The notes: generated by a model not told the origin, from the letters alone. A DNA stretch of 64,000 nt from Stromatinia cepivora (GCA_014898415.1 RCTD01000004.1:681001-745000); one strand, 5' to 3'; positions 37,827 to 52,075 are shown, counted from the first letter of the stretch. Made by a program: numbers and translations.

Positions 37827-38775
37827 AATACCAATCTTACTTATCTCGCCACCTCCTCTACCAGCCTTTCAAACTATCAGTCCCCAGAGCCGAGCTTTCT
37901 GCAAAAGACGACTATCCGCAATGTCCCACGTGACTGATGTCCTAACCAAAGATATACGTGAATCCGACGACAAAAGAAGATGCGTGAACCCAAATGAGTG
38001 AACGTCCACGGCAGGACAGTATTCGTTATAAACGCGTGGTCTCTAGTGTTGATTGATGAAGTGTGATGTGATATCTCTATAACTTACGACAAAACTTTTT
38101 GTTTCAAGAGACAGTTGATGTCTTGATGACTTGGGAACAATGAAATGTTGATCTGAAGATCAGCTCGGAGATAGCGCATTGTCACTAGCCTAACCGAAAA
38201 TTATTCCGATGTTAGATCACGTGATTTTTTTTGGGGGGGGGGGGCTGGGGGTTTCCAACTCATCCTATTCAAGGACGTCACTATATTTTGAGGTGAGATT
38301 CAGGGTCAGTAATGGAAACGGCACCGTTGGGCAGTCTTGTCGCCTTGCAAGTCATATATACGGTGTCTCAAAGTGCAATGACTTTCAGGGATGACTGATT
38401 AATTATTACTTCATTTGGATTTAAGCATTTAGAAGTTGATTATTCAAAACCTTTTTGAGCATTAGATATCGAGTAAATGATTGAAATTGCTTAAAAATTG
38501 CTTAAAAATTGCTTGGGAATTTCCCGTCCATTCATAGATTTACCCTCCCAATTTATGATTCTAATTTGACATGTCCAGTCAATCTAACATATGTGGAAGC
38601 TGATACCGCTAACACATTATCTAACAGAAAACATCGTTCATATTCGTTAATATTTTACCAACCACCCATCAATTTTCAGCAAAAATATTCGGGTATAGTA
38701 TGCTTGACTCCTGACCCTGAAATTAAGGAAATCCAGCCCTACCCAGCCCATGTTATATTCCTTTCCATTGTACCT
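37827..38775. other. Intergenic with T/G homopolymer run
   Basis: Upstream of the BTB-type gene, downstream of the MscS gene. A T8-G12 homopolymer junction lies at 38225-38244. A 15-base unit ATTGCTTAAAA is repeated near 38485-38510. No gene recognised. Confidence 0.5.
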
Positions 38776-41679
38776 TTACTTTTCTTCCTCCTCGACAACT
38801 GGTTGACTACCACTTGTCGTTCCGCTTCTAGTTCGATTTGTTGGTGCACCTCCGACTAAAGTCCGATCAGGAGCAGCTTGTGATGTGCTGGCTGCCGGAT
38901 TTGGAATGATACCCGTGAATTGTTGTCCTACGGAATATGATGGGGATAGTGATGTTGAAGGCATACCAGCTCCATCAACGCCTAAGTTTTGACTTCTAGT
39001 CGAAGCAACGGAAGCATTGCGTCCGAGCTGACCCGAAGGATTTACAGGGAATGGTGCATACTTTTGATAACCACTTCCACTGCCATATGATGAATTGTAT
39101 TCGGTAGAACCCGAAGAACCGTCATTCATGAATGAACTTCCATAAGTTCCTGACCCTGATGGTCCATCTATTGTAACACTGAAACCAGGGGACGATTGAA
39201 ATGCATTTGGTGGTAGATGTTCTCCAGGCTTTCGCCTGCCTCTGGTGCTTGCTCTCTTCAATAGAGATGTCCTTGAATTGCCGTATTGATTGAAATTGTC
39301 TTCTCCAAAGGTTGTTATACCATCGTTATCGTTGTAACTGTTACTATGCGCAAAGTCTAATCCTGGACGTCTCGCATTCAACTGTTCCGCGGCCTCTTCC
39401 TCAGTGTCTATTGGACCAATATCTGGATTGGTATTTTTGAGAGGTTTCGAGGGTACGAGCCGCTTCGAGTCCTTGGTGGCTGATGATTTATCCCGAGCTT
39501 CAGCGGCCCATTCGTCTGTCACAGCGACAGAGTAATTAGGGTTGGCAGGTCCACCGAGAGCATCTCCACCACATCCAGGAGCGTTGATTGGAATTTTGCG
39601 CAAGGCCAAAACAAGAGCGCACATGAATTTGGAACGACGAGCAGCGCGAACCGTCTCATTATGCCAGTTAGACTTGTGTCTGATTTCGACCTTTAGTTGG
39701 AGCTTATCCATATTGCCAATACCCACAGCTTCCAATACAACATCGGATTGGAAGTCGCGAGAGTTGTCTGGATGACGAACAAAAGCCTCCATCTCCGTGC
39801 GAAGAAGTTCAACATCTTCGAGGGTGGTATCAAAAGAGATGAACATGTCGAGTTGTTCTTTCATTGCCTTGCTACGGGTGATGTTCTCGATCCAAAGGTT
39901 ATTGAGTACAATATTAGGTACCTGTACCATCTTCATGTTGTCGATACGTTTGAAGATGGTGAATAGTAGAGATATTTGTTCCACAACAAGGTATTCAGAA
40001 CTGATATCAACACGATCACCGACATCATATGGATGCTTGACGAAAAGGAAGATGCAAGAACCGAGAAACTCTTGAGTAGTGGCAGCGAAAACGAAGGATA
40101 GAGACAATAGAGTTGTACCGGCGGTTGTCAACGTAGCAAGGAAACCAGTGTCTTGGAAAGCAACTAATCAAATGGTTAGAGACTGTGTTTTGCTGTTGAA
40201 AATTTGGAACTTACTGTAGGCAAAAATGACAATGATTAAAACAATAATGAGTAAAACCTGATCAAGGACACCAATGGCCTGACCAACATCTCTCATACTG
40301 TTTGCAATCGATTTTCTGTCACGGCCAATATCCACTACCTTCATGATCATCTCATCGAGAGAGATATCGCCATTTCCATCATTATCTAAAGCCTTGAAGA
40401 TCTCTTCAGCTTCCATCTTACGACCAGCGCCAAGGACCTCCTCAAGATCTTCTACATATAGAGAATCCTTGCCTTCAACGACAAAAGACATCCATAAACG
40501 TTTGGCCAATGCCTCGGAAGATTTAGTCTTCTCAAGCGCTTCAATAACGACGGAGTGGGTAGAATTTGGGTTGAAAACTTGCTTTCCAGTAATCTCAGAT
40601 GCAATGTTTCCAAAGACTGAGGTAACTTTGTCACCAAAACGACCGATATCTCCAATAATTTTCAATGGCGCATTTGAACCAGATCTGTTATGACCCAGTA
40701 GTCTTCTGTTCGTCTTTTGAAGGACAGCTTCGATGCTGTCACTAATAATGTAATCTTCTTCCGAAAATTCGGGACAATACGTCGGAAACAAAGTTCGGGA
40801 TGCTTCGTAGAGGAGGCCGAGCAAGTGGATGAGGTGTTTTGATTCTTTAATACGTCCATCGAAAGATCGTCGATGGTAGTTGACACTGATCAATTGAACG
40901 ATAAGTTTTTCTATTAAGAGTAAGATTGTGGAGATCAACGTAGGTACCAGGACACGCTTCATGGTGTTGACCCATGGATCCATGGTACCATCCCAGTTTT
41001 TGCCATCCTTATCTGTAATTCTGTTCAACTGCGGAGACGTCAAGGCCGTGAATGTAACCAAGCTCGTAATGGCCCACCCGACTAAGGATAATGGAATCTC
41101 CAAAGCTCTCAATATGGATGCATACTTGCGTACGCCAGTGCTGACAACTCCGCACAAAAACATGAAGATGTATGGTACGGCTTTGGAACATAGCTTCGAA
41201 ACCCAAATACTAAGCCAAATAATCTCAATCCAAGTGAAGAACAAGTATAGTTTTAATTTTCCAATAGTGGCCTTTGGGTATAGAACAGCGAAAATGACGA
41301 TTGGTGCTGCGAGGACAATACCAATAGGCACAACATAGAACATGTAGCGGGTAACCACCGAGAAATTGACGATTGTGTTGTAAAATCTACCCAAGCCGTT
41401 GACGGCAATCTCTTCCCCGTTTGTTCCTCTTCGTGTAGGGTAGACTTTCCTTCTACCTGCGACTCCTTTTCCAAACCCTCCCTGCTTCTCATCATCTTTA
41501 CCTGAATCATTCTCCGAACTTCCTCCCAATATTCCTTCTCCGGCTCTTCGTGCCCCAGTGGAGGAAGCTGTCGTTCGCACTTGTGTGAGGGGGATATTTT
41601 CGGTCATATCGCTACCGTCAATGGGCTGAAAGCCACGCCGCGAAAAATCTGTTGGTGATCGAGGGGATCGAAGTGACAT
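38776..41679 (-). CDS. EF-hand mechanosensitive channel, MscS family (Msy1/Msy2 type)
   Basis: Two exons: 41679-40215 and 40163-38776 (51-nt intron), 950 aa. Several membrane segments are visible: two around 110-160, one at about 165-185, then about 195-215 and 242-265, and further segments at about 473-488 and just after the splice junction. One canonical EF-hand loop (DNDGNGDISLDE, 432-443) lies before the channel pore. The MscS domain follows: FLATLTTAGTTLLSLSFVFA (pore-lining helix), then the beta domain with FLFVKHPYDVGDRVDI and MVQVPNIVLNNLWIENITRS. Fission yeast Msy1 and Msy2, which share this EF-hand plus MscS layout, sit in the ER and control calcium and survival on hypo-osmotic shock. 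The C-terminal about 220 residues are Ser/Gly/Asn-rich and probably disordered. Length fits the family. Confidence 0.95.
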
Positions 41680-43923
41680 TTAATCGAAAGGTAATTTTTC
41701 GTGTTTCAAAGGCGTATATTTTGTCAATCGCAGATCTTTCTAGGGATCTGAGGTTGAAATTGAATAGGCGGCGGAAGATTTGTTGTGGAATGTTTCTCGT
41801 CTCAAATATAAAACGAGATTAGAAATAAAATATGATTTGTACAATTTGTGTAAAAGGTGAATCTCAATATCGAATCTCAGCAGACTTATCCAATTGATAA
41901 ACTGCCAAACGAATGTAAGGAATTAATTGATGGCCGTCATTCGTCGCGTCGAGCGTGTTGAGGGGTCTGATCAACAAGTCCGAAGACTAATCAGTAGTAG
42001 TAGGTAGTATATCCTGCTAGTTCCAACAGAATAAATAGCATCAACTAACAACTTCAACAATGAAATTGAGGAAACAAAGTCCAAAGGTTGAAAGAAGAAG
42101 AATGAACGAGTGGTCGAAGAAAAACTATTAAAAGAATGAAAAAGAGGTTTTCTTCATGATAGAAATTTGATTAGTGTGTGTCGACTTTTCTCTACTTTTC
42201 CATTTCTCTATGAGATGACGAAAGATCTAAGGGCAGAAACGGCACATGCACATACAAGGGAAAGATTGACAAAAAGAGAGGAGATCGGATGAAGTCCTTA
42301 TGGAGAAGCTGAAGATGTAAATCTCGTCCCTTAAACAAAAGAAAAAAAGGTCTAGAGGTCTATTTAGGTTAGTAAACACTGTATCTATCATACTTATAAA
42401 AATTTTTAAATACCGGGGTTTAACATTTTGATTGAAGGCACGGAACATTTGAAGGGGGTCAAGAATGCAAGGTACCAAAAGCCCACCCATGGTCAATCAC
42501 AGGTTTATAACCAAAATAAAGGATTCCTAGTGGGCCACCCAAAATACGAAACAACCAAGAAAGGTTCCAAGGTTTACGGGGATCCAACAAAAGATCCAAC
42601 CTATCATATTATATTCTGGAGTCTAGCTTGTGTATCCTCCTGAAAATTACAAAAAAATGAATGCGGGAACAGCTAATCGGGTAAAGTACTACTCGCCTTA
42701 CAAGTTTCATCGTTGGGTTTAAGGGGCTTCCTTCGTAATATTACAAGTCCACAGAGTACATTAGTAACTCCGTATATGTACTGATGATCATAAAACTAAA
42801 GAAGGAATTTTGCATGTGTAATTAGAAAGAATTGTTTGACTCAACAGGATCTTGGAAATTTGGTGTTTTCGTATGCTTCATCGTCACTTACCTTTTGAAT
42901 CATCATGAATCACAATTTTGCTCCATGTCCAAGTTCTTTAATCCCCATTGATTTGAGATGGAACCTAAAGAAACAAACTACTGAACAGTGCGGATCTCCA
43001 AATAGGTTACACAGCCCTTCCATTGAATCATGAACGGGACGCGCGCCGATGATATACATTTTGGAAGGAAAATGTGGGAAATGGGTAGATCCATCGACCA
43101 ACTCAGCCACTACTTTCATGAATGACGATAGAGGATCCAAAATTATCATGTTGGATCGTAGAATCGTAGAATTGAAACATATTCCCAGTGTAATAATATA
43201 CGGGGTACGCAGGTACATCAGTGGAAACGTTCCCCAAAGTACAGGATAGAAACTGGAGGAGGTATCAAATTATGTTTTTATCATTTTGAAGATGGGTACA
43301 CTGCCATTGTACAGTTCAACCTTGTACATTAAACGATCAAAACTATATCCTGACTTTTTAAATATATAACTCCAGTAAATCAAACTCCATGCATCTTCTG
43401 CTTCAGAATAAATCCTTATCGTTAAAATCATCCTTCTAATCCAAGCCACGACACCACTCGACCTTCCAACACTGAACCCTCGAAATTCGACCTTTTCAAG
43501 CTTCTCGACTTCGAACTTCCACATCTGTCCACCAACTCACCACCAACTATCGTCTATTACATCTAGGAAGTTACGTACCACCAACAAACACTAGACTCAC
43601 CCACCCATCCAAACACATTGAACGCATAGACAATGACATGAGACGAATCCACAACTCATCCGGTCTCGAAGTCTCGAACATGCAAGAACCCTGGGCCGAT
43701 TTTTTTTTTTGGCCGCGTGGATGTGGATGCCGAAGCATCCACTCAAAATATATCTTTTAATAGAATTTTCCGTGTCCTGGAATACCTAGGTATCATTCAC
43801 GGTGCCAAGTAATTCCGCTCCGCTCCACCAAAAATCTAGATTTCTTATCGATAGAGTCATCATCATAAACCAAATAAACCAACGACCAACAACCAACCCA
43901 ACCCAACCCAAATCAAACCCAAA
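41680..43923. other. Divergent intergenic region
   Basis: Separates the divergently transcribed MscS (-) and PLP-binding protein (+) genes, so both promoters should be here. A T-run of ten bases occurs near 43,701. No convincing coding region; the short open frames overlap on opposite strands. Confidence 0.5.
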
Positions 43924-45182
<1,259 letters not shown>

Positions 45183-45931
45183 TGATATCCTGTCTAATCC
45201 AAGAAATATACGCTTTTACTCTACTATGTCCTATGAGTACCACACGACCTTTTTCGCTTTGCGCTCATCTTGCAACACCAGCTACATAATCAGTGGTGAA
45301 CATGCGAGGATTGTACTAGTATGAGATCTTTGTAGCTTGGTACAGTGTTGAATTTGGAGTTGAAGCTATATGTGATGAACGTCAATATCGCTCGCTAGAG
45401 GATCGACACCACTTTAACATCACATTCAGATAGGTACTGGATGCACAGCAAATACATATTCATCAACATATACTATACTTCCATCCTAATACAGAATATC
45501 ACAATATCATGCAAACGCTACTAACACATATCCAATATCCGATATCCATTTAAATTCATAAAGTCATAAACCCTAAACCCTAAACTCAAGCCCCCATTCC
45601 CATTCCCATAACCAAACACACCAATCTAAAGAAATACCTTCCTCCCTTCCTCCCAATCCATACCCCTCTCCCCCATTCCTACTATCTCCTCAACCCAACC
45701 CAACTCAACCCAAACCTAACAACAACACTCCAAACACTCAAAACACGCCAACCCCGCACAAATCCCACAACACAACCCCCCATTCCCCTTCCCACCCCTC
45801 TGATGTACAGGCACACTTCCTGCCGTGTGACCATGGCCGTCGGTGGTACCAGTAGAAGAATACGATTCGTTGCTGTTGGTGCGGGACATGGACATGTGCG
45901 GGTGTTTGGACTATGGGGAGAGGTGTTAGTG

Positions 45932-45962
<31 letters not shown>

Positions 45963-47588
45963 AGAGGATGGGATGGGATGGAATGGAGAGGAGAGGATGG
46001 GATGGGATGGAATGGAGAGGATGGGATGGGATGGATGGGGAAAAAATAATTAACTAACTGGTTCTCTCATTTCGAAATCGCGTCCCTTGGTATTGTATGT
46101 AGGGGGTGGTTGACGGATCATGGCTGGGTGGAGAGTGGTGCGGGGATTTGTGGATGCGATGACCATTTTTTCGGTTTAGGGGTTTTAATGTGAAATTTGG
46201 AATTTGAGATAGGATAGAGAGAGAGAGAGAGATTGATGGGATTTATTGAGATTTAATTTGGTTTGAAGAGCGAGGAGATTTGGTTGATGGATTGATGATA
46301 AAGTTGAGAGGTTATAATCAAGAAACGAAATAGGTAAGCAAACCAATTCACTCTCGGGTCATAAGCACTCTTATACCCATCCTCCTCACCCACAGCCCTT
46401 ACAGTGTACACTTTAAATATGTACTTGTGATGCAAGCCTTTACGTGTGAGACAAGCAAGTTGTGCTTGGCTGCTTGGCGCGCGCATAGCCTCGTTTTATC
46501 CTTGTTCTTTCATTGATAAATGGATAAAATGGAAATGGTCTTGTAGATTGTTTGCTGCGGGTGAGTGTGGCTTTAAATTGGATGTATAATATATAGGACG
46601 CATGTTAGGTATTGTTGTTTGAGAGATTGAGTTATTAGTTCATATACTCGAGGAGACATGATATATAATGGGCAAGTGGTGATCAGATAGCAAGGATCAG
46701 GTTGCGTGGGAAGTTTAGCGGGTTAGAAGTTTAGTGGGGTTGTGGTTTATGCTTTGCAGTTCTTCCAGTTAGCAATATTTCACACTAAGTATTGTATTTC
46801 GAAACGGCCTACGCAGGCAGGGTATTTCTCGGTTTGGATGAACTATCTATTGCAGTACAAAGGAAATGAGGATATAAAGGGGTTTTGTTTGAGATAGAAA
46901 TAACTACATACATATATATAATTAATATCACAATGTACTTCCATCCTGCGCAAACATACACTCTAGCAAATATTGTGGGGAGCAAACAGAGCATTGCATC
47001 ACGCTAGTTCCAGGGCTGAGCCTGAGCCGGATATATCGGCCTGTCCAATTAGTATCGGTAACTGGAAAAGTGGGGGGCTCTAATGTGTGTGTAGAATAGT
47101 GTTGAAGAATTAAGAATAAGGGCTCGGTAGATAAGCTAGCCGAAAATTGATCATCTGCAGGTATTGGGGTTCGTTTATGAGCGGTAAAAAGCTGGCCGTC
47201 GATGCTCGCTGCATATTATCATATATCACGGTTTTGCTTCGATATTTACTGTGAGTAATTACTGACTCCCTAGTCTAGTGTTGCAGACTTATCACGCATG
47301 TTATATTTTTGGCTTGTATATTATTTCTAGCGTGTTAGTTCATCAATTACCTTGCTACATATCTGGTCACTATTCTCATCAAACCATATGCCCGCAAATT
47401 CTCCAACTCATAGCCGGTTTCCTCCCCACCGATAAGTTCAATTGGTCTTGCACGATAAATCAACCTTTTCGACATCGATATTTATTGCATACCTCTTATC
47501 CCATGCCTGAGTTAGCATAATGGCCGACCTGAAAGACTGAGGATTGACGGAGGTTTTCCATTTGAACGAGATCTCCGAGATATTATGG
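45183..47588. other. Intergenic with skew inversion and G-rich minisatellite
   Basis: No gene recognised. About 45,500-45,800 is C/A-rich on the + strand (the line at 45661-45720 contains no G), and then from about 45,880 to 46,250 the + strand becomes G-rich (the line at 45961-46020 contains no C). An open frame at 45803-46057 spans the G-rich minisatellite and is a composition artefact. A (GA)n run lies near 46,215-46,232. Confidence 0.6.
45945..46040. repeat. G18 run followed by GGATG-type minisatellite
   Basis: Ten T, then 18 consecutive G (45945-45962), then repeated GGATG / GGAATGGAGA units to about 46,040. Strong potential for G-quadruplex structure. Homopolymer length may be affected by sequencing error. 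Confidence 0.9.
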
Positions 47589-47590
47589 TA

Positions 47591-48969
47591 CAGTACTAAT
47601 CAACTTATATTACCCCACAACCTAATTTCAGTTTTTTTATATATTCAATATCTACCTTTCAACTTAATTATAAAATCAACCATTAATTATTATAATCTAA
47701 AATTTGAATATATTGAAGTTCTATATCTATACTATTCCCCAAAAAAAATTCAAATCCTTATCGCTCCACAATTAATCAATATTTTGTATGCTAGCCCCCT
47801 ACTGCGATACAGGCCTCAATTCTATCAGGTATACTCGCTTCTAATTTATCGAATAATTCTTGATCTAATATATCCCAAGCTGCTTGTAAACAATTCTCTA
47901 ATCTCTGTTTAGTATATTCCGATTTGTTTTTGTTGGCTGTAATGTTAGGAAACATTTTATATAATCTTATTTTTAAAGCCTATCAAATATATTTAATAGG
48001 ATTGAGATTAGGAGAATAAGAAGGTCAATTCTTTAATATTGGGATCCCTTTCTTTTGAAATTAATCCCGTATTTTATGAGTATGATAAATAGAAGCATTA
48101 TCCTGTATAAATTCATACCCTGAACTCAATCTTTCAAAAGCAGGGCCTATTTCAGTATCGAGGACCTCGAAATATGAGTTGGTATTATACCTATATTTCT
48201 TATTCTCAAAATCTCTATTCATTATATATAAATTGTTTCTTCCAAAATCCCAAAAGCCTTTCCAAATCATAATCTTCATATTCTTATTCGTACCATATAT
48301 TTGAATCATTCTAGGTTCCTATTTCTGAGCGGGAATACGGAAGTATCATTCTTTTCTTTTACCCTGTCTCCGTTTTATAAAGTATTCGTTGTTCTATATA
48401 ATTAATCTTTATTCCTTTATTGTCAATCCCCTATATACTAGGCATTATGCAAGCCGTTTGAGCGTATGTGTTTGGGTAAGTTCCGGTTGCTTTTTACATT
48501 TCCAATTGATGATTCTATAAGCCTTCAAAATCTTTTTAATAGTAAAGGTACTATATTTAAGGCTTATAGCTGTTTTTGTTTATGTATAGGTTGATTTTGG
48601 ATATAATCGAATGTATCGAATTAGTATATGTTTTTCTTTTTCTGTATAAGATCTAATTCGAGGAGTACAAAATAGATTTATTCCTTCATTGCATAATATA
48701 TTTTGTTATAAAATATAGCGAACGGTTTGCGCTTCGAGATTGAGGTCAATTACGATACGATAAGGATTAGAACCATTAAAAGCTTTGCCAATAATTTTGC
48801 CACATAAATATGAAGTAAGATGCTTAAAAGCTAGCTTCCTTTCAATATTCAAGGTTCTGGGAGTATGTTGTAATGCCATTGATGAATAAATAATAAAGAG
48901 AGTTGAAATTCAATTCGCGAAATTTACGCGTTTTTAAGGTTTTGGGGTAATATAAGTGCACGGTTACTG
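47591..48969 (-). mobile_element. Tc1/mariner-type DNA transposon, decayed
   Basis: A 1,379-bp unit bounded by CAGT at the left and ACTG at the right, flanked on both sides by the TA target duplication (47589-47590 and 48970-48971) expected for Tc1/mariner insertion. Terminal inverted repeats of about 32 bp are visible: both begin CAGTA and share a CTTATATTACCCCA core about 15 bases in, with a few mismatches. The transposase reading frame lies inside on the minus strand. The lower G+C than the upstream genes and the type of mutation fit RIP. Confidence 0.9.
47791..48879 (-). pseudogene. Tc1/mariner transposase with in-frame stops
   Basis: A single reading register of 363 codons runs from the ATG at 48879 (MALQHTPRTL) to the terminal TAG at 47791 with no frameshift, but it contains about ten internal TAA/TAG/TGA codons, several at places where the family has Trp or Gln. 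Recognisable parts include MIWKGFWDFGRNNLYIM, YEFIQDNASI (second catalytic Asp) and YSPNLNPIKY. In this last motif the usual Asp and the catalytic Glu are changed to Asn and Lys, both by G-to-A transitions. The DDE catalytic set is therefore broken and the copy cannot encode active transposase. The longest uninterrupted piece is 48309-48061. Confidence 0.9.
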
Positions 48970-50537
48970 TAGGTCCTATTCAATTCCAAAGAATACGGTT
49001 GCATCCTCCATAATTTCCATCTGGGAAAGGTGTAATTTTTTACACAGTGCTATATAGTCAACGGTAACGGGGTCCCCAGTTTGAAGGATAAGGGCATTCG
49101 ATGGTACTCGGGATTTGATTATTTATGCTTGGGCCGTGTTTGAAATTCGATGGATGTTAGTTGTTATATGTTTGAGACTAGATTGGTCCAAGAGGATAGT
49201 GATTGTGCGTGAGCTGATTACTCGAGATGATGTTAGTCAATTGGGGTCGAATGATATAAGGTAGGCAGGACAATGAGGGCTCGAAGTTGTAGTGGTAGCA
49301 GGCTGAGCAAAGAGGGTCAGGAAATGGTGTGAGTTTGATCGAGTGGGTAGGTCATATGTATGAGTTGGCTATGAACTCAAGAAGATTAGTGAATTAGAAG
49401 CAGAGAGAAGGCTTAATGGTTAAACTCATATTATTAGTCTAATCGGTATCGATGCAGAAACCCCCCAATGGGTAAAAGTCTACTTGCAACATGATGATTC
49501 CGTGTTCGTGAATATGTTCGACAACCAGAAGTGCTCGGAGAGAGTGGATTTGATGTTCAATAGTGACTTGCGCAATGTTAACTAATTGTTCGAGTCGGAA
49601 TTGGCGAATAAAAGATCCCACGGTGAATAGTCTGGGATATGATGCTCGATGTCTGAGAGTGTTTTGAGCAATATGTGTATAGTGTCTGGAAGAGTACGGA
49701 ACATAAAGGAGGTCTGGAGGAGTACGAATGGATGTCTGAATGTATGTCTGAAAATGAGTCAACATCTCGAGAACTCATTTGAAGATCAGACTTTCGCTCA
49801 AGATATCCAACACTCATCTTTTCACCAAGACTCGAAATGAGGCCGGCAGGGCAACAGTACCGTAGCTAGATCCGTAAAAGTTTTCACACAAAGTTCTCGG
49901 CAGAATGCTGTAATTATGCAACAAAAGGTATTTGTTTTGTAATACTGTATAAGGCGGAACGATGTAGGGTTGAGTGCTTAAATTGAAATGGATATTCATT
50001 GAATGTTGCAAGGCAAGAGGATGAATGCGTTCGTTTTTGTATGTTTGAACTGGACTCCTAGCTGTTCAGAAGGAAGTAACTTGAACCATAACAGCTTGAG
50101 GCAGCAGCATGTTTAGAATGGGGTTGACAGTGAAAATGCTGGACAAGGGAATATTCAGACCACAAGTACCTTAAACAATCCACGACATTGGCCAGGTCTC
50201 GTAGAATACTACTGATTTTGTGTGAAAAAATGCGAAAAATTGATATTGGAAGAAGGAGGTTCGAGGGAAAATTCGTTCCTCCTATACATTTCCACCTTCC
50301 CATTGATTTCCCATTCTACATAGCAGGGTTCCACTTCAGACGAATGTTGTACGGAAGAATCGTTCCGAGCTGAGCTCCGGGTGAACTGAATAAATAAGGT
50401 CTCATCCCATTCTCATATATAATAAACTATCACACCTTACATATAATCATATATATAAACCTAAATATTTTCCTATAATCCTAAAAAAGATCAAACTCAA
50501 AGAATCTTAAGAACCCTAAAAGATTATAATTAAATTG
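48970..50537. other. Spacer between Tc1/mariner copy and LTR island
   Basis: G+C here is still moderate. Overlapping short open frames on both strands at about 49,440-49,840 have no recognisable domain; the longest (minus, 49765-49439, 108 residues) could be a small gene or a fragment. From about 50,395 the sequence turns markedly AT-rich. Confidence 0.4.
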
Positions 50538-50542
50538 AATAT

Positions 50543-50692
50543 TGTGACGAACCCAACGAGCGTTTAAAGATCAACCTTAGAATTAAAAGCTACAGAGCTA
50601 AAGAAAGTATACTACGAAACTATATATATGATCGGCTCGGAACTTAGTACCGTATTAACCCGATCGGACACGATCACATATATCTCGTAATA
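50543..50692 (-). repeat. 3' LTR of gag-only element (150 bp)
   Basis: Left-hand LTR. Same length as the right-hand copy at 51921-52070 and aligned without gaps. Adjacent to the polypurine tract complement. Confidence 0.9.
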
Positions 50693-51270
50693 CTACCCCC
50701 CCCTTCTGAAGAGTTCGCCTCGAACTCATTTTAAACGAATAACTTAAATACAAAATGATCACTAATCTTCTTTTGATAAAAATTCCTGATACACGAATTG
50801 CATTACAACCAACGAATATATATCCATTATACCATATACCTCCTCCAAACGATCTTCAAAATATCGGCCATTGATTATCTTTTCTAGATCCTTATCATCA
50901 TCGCTTTCGGGTTTAATAGTTAATATAATAACCGAAACAAACTCTTATCGATTTCGAACTCCTTAATACAAATCTAATGGATAAACTCGTATTCAATAAG
51001 AATTACTTCCATATTGTACACATTTATTTTGCTTACACAAAAGAGTTCTTTCAGAAAAAGAAAACTCGGACACTCATACACAGAATAAAATCAAAATATG
51101 ATCGGACTTATTCAATTAAGTATCAAAAAGGCTAAAGGCATTAATAACATTAAAATTGCTAATGTCCATTGGATCATGGTTCCGAAAATGGGATGGATTC
51201 TGCAATATATATAGAGCTCTAGATTCACTAGAATGGGATAATACAGGGAATCCATTCACTGTACAAATAG

Positions 51271-51753
51271 CTAATTATTATATAACCTGAACAAAATCAA
51301 AATAGAAGCAAAAAAGAGAAAGCTATTGAGAAAAACGATTTCTAAAAATAATATTGAGTCCATTACGAAAGGTTGAGATTTTATTCGAATCAAGCCAATT
51401 CTGATTTTTGGCTTTGTAAAGGATCCTTTCGAATTTTGCAATATAAGTATATAAAAAATCAGTTCCTTGTTTGAGAATGAATAACTTGTCTTCGGCTTCT
51501 TGGACTTTATTCGGATTATTGTAAACACATATAAATTGATCCAGAATCGTCGTATAATCTAAGGGAATATTTTGATCAAAAGAAGAAAACTAAAGTTTTC
51601 AAAATCAGGGAGAGAGAGTTTCAGACGAAAAGAAATATAAACAACAAAAATGCGTTCGAGAATCAGAAAGCGTAAAAACGAAATTTCATCCCACTGACGA
51701 ATCACTTCACCACAAAGTTCTGCAATCGCAAGATTTATCGAATCGTAATCCAT
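51271..51753 (-). pseudogene. Gag-like fragment of LTR retroelement
   Basis: Two minus-strand pieces in different registers: 51753-51559 (starting MDYDSINLAIAELCGEVIRQ) and 51528-51271, plus readable coding-like sequence between them (AEDKLFILKQGTDFLYTYIA, then KFERILYKAKNQNW). This resembles the capsid-type gag of fungal Ty3/gypsy elements. At least one frame break and stops are present. No zinc knuckle is seen. Confidence 0.6.
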
Positions 51754-51920
51754 AACTTAGAAATTAAGGGTAAAAAAAAAGACAACACCTTCGAATAATA
51801 TCAAGAAAATCCATATACAAACGAAAAAGCATAAACGATATACCTAAACAAAAGCAAACGGAGTGTGCATAAGCATATACAAATGTTATTCCATTTCTTA
51901 TCTGGAAGAGCTTTTAATAA

Positions 51921-52070
51921 TATAACGAACCCAACAAGCATTTAAAAATCAACCTTAGAATTAAAAGCTATAAAGCTAAAGAGAATATACTACAAAGCTA
52001 TATATATGATCGGCTCGGAGCTTAGTACTGTACTAGCCCGATCGGACGCGATCACGTGTATCTCGTGACA
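51921..52070 (-). repeat. 5' LTR of gag-only element (150 bp)
   Basis: Right-hand LTR, with its inner end reading TATAACGAACCC where the left copy has TGTGACGAACCC: two G-to-A changes of RIP type. Confidence 0.9.
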
Positions 52071-52075
52071 AATAT

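Larger units (their letters stand above)
50543..52070 (-). mobile_element. Short gag-only LTR retroelement, complete with target duplication
   Basis: Two 150-bp direct LTRs (50543-50692 and 51921-52070) flank a 1,228-bp interior. The five bases AATAT occur immediately outside both ends (50538-50542 and 52071-52075), a target site duplication. LTR ends are TGT...ACA type. Immediately inside the left LTR, a C-tract (CTACCCCCCCC at 50693 on) is the complement of a polypurine tract, so the element is on the minus strand with its 3' LTR at the left. The interior holds only a gag-like stretch; no protease, reverse transcriptase or integrase. It is therefore non-autonomous and would need proteins from a partner element. 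The two LTRs differ at about 20 positions, all transitions by eye. Confidence 0.9.

Noticed and set aside
45568..45583. Two copies of CCCTAAA, resembling a telomere repeat
   Set aside because: Only two units, of the plant-type heptamer rather than the usual fungal hexamer, inside a C-rich low-complexity block; not a telomere.
45803..46057. 84-residue open frame
   Set aside because: Spans the G18 run and GGATG minisatellite; the protein is Gly/Trp/Met repeats caused by composition.
49439..49840. Overlapping open frames on both strands near 49.4-49.8 kb
   Set aside because: Opposite-strand shadows of each other with no recognised family; left as unassigned spacer.
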